From the NCBI RefSeq assembly GCF_045862395.1, contig NZ_AP023087.1, positions 2,542,001 through 2,606,000 of the forward strand: DNA of 64,000 bases, given 5' to 3'. Below, in pieces: positions 28,766-37,045 of this stretch (positions within the stretch are counted from its first letter, which is position 1; each line of letters starts with the position of its first letter). The stretch is from Marinicellulosiphila megalodicopiae (lineage in GTDB: Bacteria > Pseudomonadota > Gammaproteobacteria > Pseudomonadales > Natronospirillaceae). The position numbers and the translations under genes were made by a program. Under the pieces are notes generated by a model. That model worked only from the letters and a program-made list of their open reading frames with translations, did not search any database and was not told where the DNA came from.

Positions 28766-29230
28766 ATGAGTTTAAATTTACCCAAAATTGGCAACAAAGC
28801 CCCTGCGTTTACCGCACTGAATCAACACGGCGAAAAAGTTAAACTAAGTGATTTTAAAGGCAAAAAAGTAGTATTGTATTTTTACCCAAAAGCCATGACA
28901 CCGGGCTGTACCACACAAGCTTGCGGCATTACATCCGCTAAAGATGCGTTTGCTGCAAAAAACGCAGTAGTATTTGGCATGAGCCCCGACGCGCCAGAGC
29001 GTTTGGTTAAATTCATCGACAAGCAAAACTTGAATTTTGATTTATTGTCAGATGAAGATCACTCAATTGCAGACAAGTATGGCGTGTGGGCACTTAAGAA
29101 GTTCATGGGCCGTGAATATGATGGCATTCACCGCTTGACGTTTATCATCGATGAAGAAGGCAAGCTTGAGCATATTATGGAAAAGGTAAAAACTAAGACT
29201 CATCATGATGATGTTTTGGCGTTGTTGTAG
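28766..29230 (+). CDS. bcp: Thioredoxin-dependent peroxiredoxin Bcp (copy 1)
   Basis: This is a PrxQ/Bcp-type peroxiredoxin that reduces hydroperoxides using thioredoxin. The start is ATG 28766 with GGAG upstream, giving 154 residues, the usual length; earlier in-frame Met codons extend beyond the family N-terminus. The peroxidatic and resolving cysteines are in TPGCTTQACGIT. Other conserved segments are NFDLLSDEDHSIADKYGVW and RLTFIIDEEG. A terminator follows at 29422. A second, frameshifted copy lies at 31046. Confidence 0.94.
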   Translation: MSLNLPKIGNKAPAFTALNQHGEKVKLSDFKGKKVVLYFYPKAMTPGCTTQACGITSAKDAFAAKNAVVFGMSPDAPERLVKFIDKQNLNFDLLSDEDHSIADKYGVWALKKFMGREYDGIHRLTFIIDEEGKLEHIMEKVKTKTHHDDVLALL

Positions 29231-29421
29231 GCTGACGGCTTAAAATTGTAGGTCGGACTTTAGTCCGTCAATGCTATTTTTTCTTCTTGCCTCTATGAAT
29301 GGAGGTACATCGATTTTGTCTGGATTACTATAGGGATATAGTTATTAGAGCAACGTAGGATGCCAAAGCCGAACAAAAAATCGTGAGCTTCTGGCGTAAA
29401 ATGATGCTTTAGATTTAAACG

Positions 29422-29457
29422 AAAAGCCGAATTAAATTTCTTTAATTCGGCTTTTTT
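29422..29457 (+). terminator. Terminator of bcp copy 1
   Basis: A perfect 15-bp stem (AAAAGCCGAATTAAA / TTTAATTCGGCTTTT) with loop TTTC and a U-run. The same hairpin ends bcp copy 2 at 31601. Confidence 0.92.
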
Positions 29458-29476
29458 TGTTTTTTATTCTTTATTT

Positions 29477-29520
29477 CCGTCATCCTCTAGGTGTACTTTC
29501 TCGGGGATCCAGTTGTTTAC
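29477..29520. repeat. Dispersed repeat, copy D
   Basis: CCGTCATCCTCTAGGTGTAC followed by TCGGGGATCCAGTTG matches copy E at 31662 and is a shorter relative of MITE-like copies A and C. Confidence 0.6.
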
Positions 29521-29625
29521 TATCCATTATTTCATGTCAGATTTTGACTTAATTTTTGCCTGTGTTTTTTAGGGGCATTGGTTCATTGGAATTGATTCAG
29601 AGAATCCATTTCTTTGAGGCATAAA

Positions 29626-29653
29626 AAAGGCCAGTACTGTAGTACTAGCCTTT
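29626..29653 (-). terminator. Terminator of the 29787 gene
   Basis: On the minus strand AAAGGCTAGTACT / AGTACTGGCCTTT forms a stem with loop AC followed by TTTT. It sits about 135 bp past the stop. Confidence 0.75.
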
Positions 29654-29786
29654 ATCGAATAACAAAATACAAACTCTTAGCCAGTTAACATAAGGGGTTT
29701 AGGCTTATTGTGTGTCAGAGTAAGTTCTTAAAGCAGCGAATAAAAAGGTGCCCCACAACACAGTGCAGGGACGAAGTGGTATTTTA

Positions 29787-30947
29787 CTAGTTTACATCGA
29801 AACTATATTGGATATCTGGCAGTCCGGTAGCTCGAATTGTACCTGTTTGTTTGCCAGTTAAAATTCTATCTATCTTTTGCTCACCAATGTAGATATCACC
29901 ATTTACTCTTTTCCCAGCGGGTATGTAAATTTTCCCTTCATTATTGGGTTTTATGATAAGTGGGATAAGTTTTCCCGTGGCGAAACTAAATTCAACTGTC
30001 GCCTGAAAATTACTAGGCAGTGTTGTTTGACCACAAATAACTTCTGTTTCTGCCATTGCGCTATTAGTAAAGTTTTGTGGATTTGGCACCGAACAAGTAG
30101 GTCCTACGAAAAATGAAACATCAGCAGGCGCAAAACCAGAGCTTTCAACCGTCATATTAATGTATTGGCCAAGCTCAGGGTTGTTTAACACTTTTACTGG
30201 TGGTTTTATTTTGACTATTTTAGTATCTACAACTTTATATGTGTAAAGATCCATATACCCAACTTGATCGCTTTGCGGTCCTGTTACATACCAAGTTGGA
30301 CTACTTCCAGGAAATTCAAACGGGCTATTAGCAGCAAAGTCAAAAGTATAAGTGTAATTACTTGGAGTAATTTTTCGTTCAGGGTCTAAACATTGAGTGA
30401 ATGTTTGAATCTGTGTTTGGTATTCACCCCATCCAAGGTTCTTCCCATTATCGGGAGAATTGACTTGGCACTGTGGAAAAAAGAAACAGTTTTTAGGAAT
30501 ATTAGGAGCAGGGTCTGAACCGAAAGTAGCTGGAGCACAGGAAAAAGCAGCACCGCCAGTTACGTTTTTAGTTAGGAACTTATTGTGAACCCCATACATA
30601 ACCATACCATTACCAGGTGGAGTAAAGGTGCCAAAATCTTTTGCGCGGGATGGGATGACACGTATATCAGTACCCGAAACAAAGCATTTTTTAGGGACAT
30701 TTGGCACAGGATCAATTCCAAATGTATTTGGCTCACATTGCATGGGGGACTTGCCAGTACCAGAAAGCGTTACAAAGGTCCCGTTAGCACCATAGTAAAC
30801 AGTCCAGTTTTTACCGTCGATCGCGACTTTTGTAAAATCGCCTCCAATTTCAAGTGCGTTTGCTGGTGGAATTGAAGTCGCATTTGCTTGCAAGCCTAAT
30901 GTCGCCATAGTAAAAGCGATACTAAATATTTTTATTATTCTATTCAT
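29787..30947 (-). CDS. Secreted protein with duplicated Cys-motif modules
   Basis: This exported protein of about 386 residues starts at ATG 30947 with a clear signal peptide ending LGLQANA; the frame continues upstream without an obvious start. Two tandem ~66-residue modules each end in C-x-P-x-TFG-x-DP-x-PN-x-PK-x-CF (CEPNTFGIDPVPNVPKKCF and CAPATFGSDPAPNIPKNCF), a Cys-paired repeat seen in assorted secreted bacterial proteins. The rest has several Cys residues and beta-rich sequence. Function unknown. It is sandwiched between the two bcp copies and read against them. Confidence 0.7.
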   Translation of the reverse strand: MNRIIKIFSIAFTMATLGLQANATSIPPANALEIGGDFTKVAIDGKNWTVYYGANGTFVTLSGTGKSPMQCEPNTFGIDPVPNVPKKCFVSGTDIRVIPSRAKDFGTFTPPGNGMVMYGVHNKFLTKNVTGGAAFSCAPATFGSDPAPNIPKNCFFFPQCQVNSPDNGKNLGWGEYQTQIQTFTQCLDPERKITPSNYTYTFDFAANSPFEFPGSSPTWYVTGPQSDQVGYMDLYTYKVVDTKIVKIKPPVKVLNNPELGQYINMTVESSGFAPADVSFFVGPTCSVPNPQNFTNSAMAETEVICGQTTLPSNFQATVEFSFATGKLIPLIIKPNNEGKIYIPAGKRVNGDIYIGEQKIDRILTGKQTGTIRATGLPDIQYSFDVN

Positions 30948-31045
30948 TTGATTAACTCTAAAGTTGGTTAAGTTATTGATGGTCATCAAATTATATATGT
31001 ACTTCTGAATAAATTGAAACAGATTCAAGAGGTCAGAATAAATAG

Positions 31046-31519
31046 GTGAAAACCAATGAGCTTGAAATCACCCTCTATTGGCAAAATAACCCTGCGTTTA
31101 CAGCATTAAATCAACAAAGCGAAACAGTAAAATTAAGTGATTTTAAAGGCAAAAAAGTAGTATTGTATTTTTACCCAAAAGCCATGACACCGGGTTGCAC
31201 CACTCAAGCTTGTGGTATTACGTCAGCTAAAGATGCGTTTGCTGCAAAAAACCCAGCAGTATTTGGCATGAGCCCAGACACGCCAGAGCGTTTGGTTAAA
31301 TTCATCGAAAAACACGATTTGAATTTTGATTTATTGTCAGACGAAGACCACTCAATTGCAGACAAGTATGGCGTGTGGGCACTTAAGAAATTTATGGGTC
31401 GTGAATATGATGGCATCCATCGTTTGACGTTTATCATCGATGAAGAAGGTAAGCTTGAGCATATTATGGAGAAGGTTAAGACCAAAACTCATCATGATGA
31501 TGTGTTGGCGTTGTTGTAA
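31046..31519 (+). CDS. bcp: Bcp-like peroxiredoxin, second copy with N-terminal frameshift
   Basis: From about residue 15 this is nearly identical to the Bcp at 28766, with TPGCTTQACGIT and all domain motifs kept. The ancestral start is ATG 31055, preceded by AGGTGA. It reads M-S-L-K-S-P-S-I-G-K and then shifts frame because of a 1-bp deletion near 31083-31091 relative to copy 1. The open frame that covers the domain starts at GTG 31046 without a good ribosome site and has an unrelated first 14 residues. It may be a pseudogene or poorly translated. It ends with the same terminator as copy 1. Confidence 0.7.
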   Translation: MKTNELEITLYWQNNPAFTALNQQSETVKLSDFKGKKVVLYFYPKAMTPGCTTQACGITSAKDAFAAKNPAVFGMSPDTPERLVKFIEKHDLNFDLLSDEDHSIADKYGVWALKKFMGREYDGIHRLTFIIDEEGKLEHIMEKVKTKTHHDDVLALL

Positions 31520-31527
31520 TAAGAGAA

Positions 31528-31565
31528 GGCTTGAGGCTTGAGGCTTGAGGCTTGAGGCTTGAGGC
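31528..31565 (+). repeat. Heptanucleotide tandem repeat GGCTTGA x5
   Basis: Five perfect copies of GGCTTGA plus GGC start 9 bases after the bcp copy 2 stop. It is absent after copy 1, so it arose after the duplication. Confidence 0.9.
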
Positions 31566-31600
31566 GATTAATATTCTCTTGTCTCATTATTGATTCAAAT

Positions 31601-31636
31601 AAAAAGCCGAATTAAATTTCTTTAATTCGGCTTTTT
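31601..31636 (+). terminator. Terminator of bcp copy 2
   Basis: AAAAAGCCGAATTAAA / TTTAATTCGGCTTTTTT hairpin, the same as the terminator of bcp copy 1. Confidence 0.9.
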
Positions 31637-31661
31637 TGTTTTTACTTTTAATTCTTTATTT

Positions 31662-31702
31662 CCGTCATTCTCGAGGTGTTTTTTCTCGGGGATCCAGTGT
31701 GT
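31662..31702. repeat. Dispersed repeat, copy E
   Basis: CCGTCATTCTCGAGGTG and CTCGGGGATCCAGTGTG: the duplicated counterpart of copy D. It lies at the same distance after a bcp terminator. Confidence 0.6.
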
Positions 31703-31798
31703 TTTCTATCCATTATTTTAAATCAGTTTTCTGCTTAATTTGTGTCTTCGTTTTTCAGGGAAATTGATTCAGAGAATCTATTTCATTGAGGCACAAAA

Positions 31799-31825
31799 AA
31801 GGCCAGCATTTAAAATACCAGCCTT
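31799..31825 (-). terminator. Putative terminator of the ABC-3C operon
   Basis: On the minus strand AAGGCTGGTATTT / AAATGCTGGCCTT pairs with some G-U pairs and runs into TTTTTTG. It lies about 135 bp beyond the 31960 stop. Confidence 0.6.
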
Positions 31826-31959
31826 GATCGAATAACAAAATACAAAGTCTATGCCAGGGTTAGTCTTATTGTATGCGTCAGACTACCCCCTATTCTACAG
31901 TAACAATCTTTATAACATTCACACAAAGTAATATGGATATCCATGCAGTGCTTTGTTCA

Positions 31960-32778
31960 TTAAGGCCAACGTTTTTTATTTCTTATTTGAGATTCACTCC
32001 CATCAAAATCCAAAAAAAACTCTGCTAATAATGGAGTGTAAGGCCCCCCTTTACTATAAAATGTCTCTTTCGTTAATACTCCCAATATCTTCACCAACGG
32101 TCTTAGTATATTAAATATATACGGCATTAAATACGGCGTTGCCAACTTCTGCTTTGCGGGGAAATCAATACAATCGAAGATCGTCATTGGCTTACCATCC
32201 ATCCCCATTTGATTAGCGTTAACACTATCTTTAATCATACTATAATGCATTTTCACTTCTAAATTTTTCTTTTCTTTTATCTTTACAGGAACATCATTTT
32301 CGTAAATCTTATCAAGAATATTACCCCACCGATTTAATGGGTCATTTTTTAAATTACCATTACCACTAAGTTCATCCAAATTATAATATCTTGACCCTTT
32401 TGCAAAATCGCTAAAAAAACTTAATATATTTAATTCTACTGTTTCTTTTTTAAATCTATTTACATGCGAAATATCATGCTTTTTTCCAATAGCAACACAC
32501 GATAAATAAAGGGCCTCCAAGTTATGGCCATAAGACTTTAAATCTTTTACTGAAGGTGCATCAAAAGAATGATCCAGCATATAATCAGAAATCACAATTA
32601 ACTTCATAATCCTTTCCAAAGATGTTGAAGTATTAAAAAAACCAGAATAAAAATTAGACTTTTCTGGAAGCTCTGCGTTTCTTAACGTTGTTAAACCAGT
32701 TGCTAATGTACCCTGGGCTAACCCTCCTTCTTGTAACAATAAAGTAAATGTAGCTGAAAACTCATTATATTTATTCAT
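31960..32778 (-). CDS. Unknown fourth gene of the ABC-3C operon
   Basis: A 272-residue protein of no family I recognise. The start has CAGGTATTCAAA upstream. It is largely helical and soluble, without signal peptide or membrane segment. An N-terminal part reads SATFTLLLQEGGLAQGTLATG, and a Lys-rich middle and C-terminal part ends in FLDFDGSESQIRNKKRWP. It begins 30 bp after the DUF3732 ATPase and is followed by a terminator, so it is the last gene of the same operon. Its place suggests an accessory, immunity or second effector component; this is inference. Confidence 0.6.
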   Translation of the reverse strand: MNKYNEFSATFTLLLQEGGLAQGTLATGLTTLRNAELPEKSNFYSGFFNTSTSLERIMKLIVISDYMLDHSFDAPSVKDLKSYGHNLEALYLSCVAIGKKHDISHVNRFKKETVELNILSFFSDFAKGSRYYNLDELSGNGNLKNDPLNRWGNILDKIYENDVPVKIKEKKNLEVKMHYSMIKDSVNANQMGMDGKPMTIFDCIDFPAKQKLATPYLMPYIFNILRPLVKILGVLTKETFYSKGGPYTPLLAEFFLDFDGSESQIRNKKRWP

Positions 32779-32808
32779 TTTGAATACCTGATTATTTTTA
32801 ACTTCATA

Positions 32809-34749
32809 TCACTCATACCAATGGGCAGGAATAAGAGCATCTTTCCCGCGCCACTTAGTATCACGAACTGCATCTTGGAACCATGTCTCATCAATATCAG
32901 CATGGTCAGTAATAATAATTTGAAGGTCTGGAGATAATTCCTCAACAACTTTAAATATCCATTTAAATAATTGTCTCACTGTTTCTCTGTCTTCATCTTT
33001 TTCTATTACAGATAAGTCACCAGAATCTGATTTATCAGCAGGAAAAAATGCTTGTGAAGGCTGATCAAAAAATATGAACCTACCAACTGGCCTAGCGCGC
33101 TTTATAAACCATTTGGCTAAAGCTAGATAAGTCACAACGTGATACCCCATCCAATTTTCACCACTCCCCATTTTTTCAAGCGGTACTGGGCCATCAGGTG
33201 TATCGGATATTACCGTAAGTTTTGTTGCATCCAACCTAATTCTGTTTCCACTATATCCAAGCCCAAGTTCCTTCGCCCATACTGTCATGTCTTCAGCGAT
33301 ACAGCTCAATTGAGCTTCTAATTTTTCCTTTAATGCTGAAGGATCTAATTTCGCAGATAAACATTCTATTTTTTCCTCAAGTAAATTTAACTCACTTTCG
33401 AGGTCACCGCTATTGTCACTCCAGTTCACGCTATCTATATACAGTGATGCTTTCCCAGCCAATTTTGCTCGCATGATATTCAAATCTACAAATTGTTCTT
33501 GCTGATAATCTTGCTCGCGAATTTTACCAATTGCGCCTTTGACTCGTTTAATTTCGAGGTTTATTTCACTTTGTTTCTGCTTAAGTTTCGCCATGTATTT
33601 AGAAATACGAGGCTTAGTTCTATTCATACCTTCAAGCTTGGATGAAAGATCCTCCAATGCAGTATTTATAATCATACTAAAACGTGATTCACCAACTTGT
33701 ACGTTATCGCATGCAGGACAATGACTAGAACTTGATTCAAATTTTTCAAATAATCCTACAGACTTGAGTCTATAACTTTGATCATTAACGGCTTTCTCAA
33801 ATCCAGATTCCGATTCACTATAATCTTGCACTTCACGTATACGCATTTTAAGGGTATTTCGTTGGTTTAATAACGACTGGTTTTCTCTTTCTAATATCAC
33901 AAGCGGATCACTTGTGTCATCGGAAACACTATCGCTAGGCGACCATTCATCTATGCGACGTAAGTTTTCAAGTAAAATATTTTCGCTCGGTATCAGGTTC
34001 TTTGATTCATATAAACCTAACTTGGCAGCTTCTGATAAAAGCTCATACCCCTTCTGTAACCCATCCCCTTTTACGGATTCGATTTCTTTTATTTGTTTAA
34101 CTAACCGAGCTTTATTTCGCTTCAATAAACGTAATTCCTCAAGTTCTGCTAAACGATCATCTTCAGCCGCACCAATAAAATAAGGCAATGTATCTTTTAT
34201 ATTTTGGGGTACTCTATCTCTCGCTTGTTGATGAAATAAAATATCATTATTAGCAATTTCATTTTGACTTTGAAAGAGATAATAGCGTGAGTGTCTGAAA
34301 CTGAGATTAACCGTTGAACGAGTTTGACCTTGCGGCACCTCTGTTACATTTTCAGGTACACCTACCATTCGAGTTAACAATTTAACAACACTGTCCATAT
34401 TAGTATTTTGCGACAAGTCACACCTATTTGGGATAACAACTTCTTTTTCGGTTAACAAACAAGCGGACGAGTTGGATTTCACTCCTGACAATGGCGCGGC
34501 TCTGGCAATAAAAACTTGGCAATCAGGGAATTGTAATAAAACAGAATACCAATCCACTGTTTTTCTAATATGCCCTTCAGCAACCATACATTCACTAGCC
34601 CCTAAACAATATTCAACTATATGTATTAGAGATGTTTTACCACGCTGAGAAGCACCTGTAATTATATTAACTTTCCCAGGCTCCAGTATGATATCTCTAC
34701 GCTCTCTATTTTTTCCATACAATGAAATCGCAAGTATTTGCATAGTCAT
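32809..34749 (-). CDS. DUF3732 SMC/Rad50-like ATPase of an ABC-three-component system
   Basis: A 646-residue ATPase with Walker A GASQRGKTS (32-40), then coiled coil, a Rad50-type zinc-hook motif CPAC at 344-347 and a second coiled coil. The head is completed by an MGSGENWMGYH signature and Walker B RFIFFDQPSQAFF, in which Gln replaces the usual catalytic Glu. These are hallmarks of DUF3732 proteins, which act as the ABC ATPase of predicted antiphage ABC-3C systems. AGGAG precedes the ATG, which overlaps the middle-component stop (ATGA). The next gene begins 30 bp downstream. Confidence 0.88.
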   Translation of the reverse strand: MTMQILAISLYGKNRERRDIILEPGKVNIITGASQRGKTSLIHIVEYCLGASECMVAEGHIRKTVDWYSVLLQFPDCQVFIARAAPLSGVKSNSSACLLTEKEVVIPNRCDLSQNTNMDSVVKLLTRMVGVPENVTEVPQGQTRSTVNLSFRHSRYYLFQSQNEIANNDILFHQQARDRVPQNIKDTLPYFIGAAEDDRLAELEELRLLKRNKARLVKQIKEIESVKGDGLQKGYELLSEAAKLGLYESKNLIPSENILLENLRRIDEWSPSDSVSDDTSDPLVILERENQSLLNQRNTLKMRIREVQDYSESESGFEKAVNDQSYRLKSVGLFEKFESSSSHCPACDNVQVGESRFSMIINTALEDLSSKLEGMNRTKPRISKYMAKLKQKQSEINLEIKRVKGAIGKIREQDYQQEQFVDLNIMRAKLAGKASLYIDSVNWSDNSGDLESELNLLEEKIECLSAKLDPSALKEKLEAQLSCIAEDMTVWAKELGLGYSGNRIRLDATKLTVISDTPDGPVPLEKMGSGENWMGYHVVTYLALAKWFIKRARPVGRFIFFDQPSQAFFPADKSDSGDLSVIEKDEDRETVRQLFKWIFKVVEELSPDLQIIITDHADIDETWFQDAVRDTKWRGKDALIPAHWYE

Positions 34750-35243
34750 GGTGTTACTCCTAATTGTGAATAAATTACCTCAGCTGAGCCAGCACATGAA
34801 AACCAGCGCCCCAAAAACCCTGCACTTTGAAATCCGTGTTTAAACTCTGAATTGTTTTTAACTTTAGAAGGATTTTTAGCCAACCGATCATCCACTATAT
34901 TTAAAAACCCGTCAGCTTCCAGAATAATTGCACCGTTATTAAGTAGAAAATATAACGCTGTATTTGTAATATCAATAAATGCATTAACTGAAGAAGGAAA
35001 ACCTACTAACGTACCTTCATTATCAGAAAACCAACCTGCTAAAGGTGTTGTTATATGTTTTGGTAGAATTTGAGAATAACGATTGGATAATGCTAATGGC
35101 ACTAATAAGTAAGGCAATGAGCAATGCAAACCTTTACTGTTCTTTGTTTGACACTCACGTATTGCATGATAAAGAATAGTCCCAACATAAGCTGGGTTAA
35201 AAAGGTTTTGCTCTTCAGATGAAAACGCTGATGCTAGATTCAT
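34746..35243 (-). CDS. ABC-three-component middle component
   Basis: A 165-residue protein with the typical opening FNPAYVGTILYHAI and LPYLLVPLALS, followed by FSDNEGTLVGFPSSVNAFID. The C-terminal GFQSAGFLGRWFSCAGSAEVIYSQLG is characteristic of the 'middle component' of three-component ABC systems. It is coupled on both sides: TAATG with the upstream gene, ATGA with the ATPase. It is thought to link the effector-bearing protein and the ATPase. No catalytic motif is expected. Confidence 0.82.
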   Translation of the reverse strand: MNLASAFSSEEQNLFNPAYVGTILYHAIRECQTKNSKGLHCSLPYLLVPLALSNRYSQILPKHITTPLAGWFSDNEGTLVGFPSSVNAFIDITNTALYFLLNNGAIILEADGFLNIVDDRLAKNPSKVKNNSEFKHGFQSAGFLGRWFSCAGSAEVIYSQLGVTP

Positions 35244-36436
35244 TATGCCACGTCCTCATTAGCAGCGACCAATTGTTTATATTCGGGGTGCCATCCAATT
35301 TTTAAATTATCGGCCAATATATGGTAACTTCCTTTTGATAAATACCCTTCGATAAACTCTGGTCTAATAGGCTCAATACCATCAACCTGACAAGATTGAT
35401 AAAGCTTTGCCGAATATACTAATTTTTCCTGCTCTGTACCTATGATTTCAAACAGTTCAAGGAATGACTGCTTCTCTTTCCAATTATCTTCTAATTTTTG
35501 ATCAAATGAGCCTAATTCTCCGGGATTAAGTAACCCGTCTTTTGACCATTTATTTCGTTGTTCAAATGCTCTGTAATAATTTTTAATAGCTAGCTCCAAC
35601 ATGTTTTTTGAAGCTTTAAACAACCTCAGTTGTTGAATAAAAACCCTTAAATCACCATCAACATCAATAATATCTGGCAATGCATCAGTAAATTCAGCTG
35701 GCAGATTAGTAGATAAGTATTGTGGCCTGATTAAATCGATAAGATCCTGAAGGTTGCCTAGATTAATGACCCCCGTAGGAGTTTGGCTTAGCAGATCAAT
35801 ACACCATGCAAACCATTGCCCCTCAATATGATTAATGAATGCATCAGCGGCATTATTTGGCACTGATTGTCTTGCTATAGGTTTCATTTTCTCTCTAATT
35901 CTAAGTAAATCATCCGATGCACCAATCATATAGATAGAGTTTAAAAATGCTTTTTTTTGTACCTTTGATAAAGTTTTAAATGCTTGATAGCCTTTCGCAT
36001 TGGTTTTATTTTCACCTTCAGAAATTTCTAACATCGTTTTTAAAGCGGATTCTATATCGCGTTCATTCCCCATTCCTAGCTGTATTGCAATAGATTTTTT
36101 TGGTAAGGCCTCAGTTGTAACTAGTGTTAATACCACTTTACCCAGCTCTATTTTACCAGTATTAATAGCTTCTACCCATACACGAATAGTCTTCCATATA
36201 TCAGGACTGCTATTCGTTAAATTACCTGGTTTACTATGAAATTTGGTTTGCAATAAATCTTCTGGCACACCTTCTTTATCAAAGCTAACATCATCAAGCA
36301 ACTCAATAGACATATTTATCAATTCAGGATCAGCGACTTCTGCTAGTTTTTTTAATGAAAGTAACAACCCATAACGAATTTGATAAAGATATCCTAGCAT
36401 TGATGCTGAGGCATTAAATTGATCATTTTTTGACAT
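35243..36436 (-). CDS. ABC-three-component effector protein (nuclease-like N-terminus plus CTD)
   Basis: About 397 residues from ATG 36436, chosen because TTAGGA lies about 8 bases upstream; ATG 36445 is an alternative. The N-terminal ~120 residues (SASMLGYLYQIRYGLL, SIELLDDVSFD, LLQTKFH) have the spacing of a PD-(D/E)xK-type nuclease as in Cap4-like effectors: Glu/Asp, then Asp, then Q-x-K. The C-terminal ~280 residues are helical and fit an ABC-3C C-terminal domain. It is the first gene of the operon, with ~600 bp of non-coding DNA upstream. Nuclease activity is inferred, not certain. Confidence 0.75.
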   Translation of the reverse strand: MSKNDQFNASASMLGYLYQIRYGLLLSLKKLAEVADPELINMSIELLDDVSFDKEGVPEDLLQTKFHSKPGNLTNSSPDIWKTIRVWVEAINTGKIELGKVVLTLVTTEALPKKSIAIQLGMGNERDIESALKTMLEISEGENKTNAKGYQAFKTLSKVQKKAFLNSIYMIGASDDLLRIREKMKPIARQSVPNNAADAFINHIEGQWFAWCIDLLSQTPTGVINLGNLQDLIDLIRPQYLSTNLPAEFTDALPDIIDVDGDLRVFIQQLRLFKASKNMLELAIKNYYRAFEQRNKWSKDGLLNPGELGSFDQKLEDNWKEKQSFLELFEIIGTEQEKLVYSAKLYQSCQVDGIEPIRPEFIEGYLSKGSYHILADNLKIGWHPEYKQLVAANEDVA

Positions 36437-37045
36437 AAAATACATCCTAATAAATTAATATGTTACGTAGAATATCTCAAATATAACATTTGGGAATTTA
36501 TAACATTTTGATGGCAGTTCATTTAATTTGACATAGACACTTACAAATAACTAGATTATGTCATCAATAGTCAACTTCACCAAATATACTTACAGACATA
36601 TACTTACACAGACCACCATATTAATTCAGCCTAAATTCCATATTGATCTAAAAGTGACATCCACTTTTGAATAAACTATACAAATCAAAAAATTGAATAA
36701 AACCCTAATATTACAGGTTATTCACACAAAAAGCGGATCATTTTAAAGTTAAGCCATCTTGACTTGTAGATTCGCTGCTTGCTGCGATTTAACTTATTTT
36801 TCTTATTTGTCATCTACTTTTAAGTGATCGATTCGAATCGATTTTGAATTACATTCTAATATTTCTAATATTTCACGCAAAAAAATTTCCCTGTAGGCAA
36901 AGCTTGCACTCACTTACACAGACACCCATACTAATCCAACCTAAATCCCATATCAGCAACTTCAATTCAACGCTTACCTAACAAACAACTCTTAATGCTC
37001 ACCCCACACAACCATGCCTGCCTGTGTTAAGGGTCATTTATCAAG
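36437..37045. other. 600-bp intergenic region upstream of the ABC-3C operon
   Basis: There is no gene. It contains a 43-bp imperfect direct repeat (36604-36646 and 36911-36953, both starting ACTTACACAGAC) and AAAGTGACATCCACTTTT at 36651. A perfect 16-bp palindrome, ATCGATTCGAATCGAT, is at 36827-36842. The stretch resembles recombination scar or regulatory DNA rather than coding sequence. Confidence 0.55.
36827..36842. promoter_or_regulatory. Perfect 16-bp palindrome, possible regulator site
   Basis: ATCGATTCGAATCGAT is an uninterrupted dyad in the long non-coding region between the ABC-3C operon and the ankyrin gene. No matching regulator gene is seen nearby, so a binding role is speculative. 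Confidence 0.3.

Larger units (their letters stand above)
29231..29786. other. Intergenic region with terminators and repeat
   Basis: This is a gene-free stretch holding the bcp terminator (29422), a MITE-type repeat end (29477) and the terminator of the 29787 gene (29626). Most of it is repeated, with divergence, after the second bcp at 31520-31890, so it belongs to a duplicated block. Confidence 0.7.
31520..31959. other. Intergenic region after bcp copy 2
   Basis: There is no gene. It holds the heptamer repeat, the duplicated terminator (31601), repeat copy E (31662) and the putative ABC-3C terminator (31799). Sequence up to about 31890 mirrors the region after bcp copy 1. Confidence 0.65.

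Noticed and set aside
28534..28797. Minus-strand ORFs between mksF and bcp
   Set aside because: No ribosome site, overlap with the bcp start and no domain. The mksF start at 28501 explains the end of that operon.
28766..29230. Upstream in-frame Met at 28700 for bcp
   Set aside because: The extra 22 residues have no counterpart in the family, and GGAG precedes ATG 28766.
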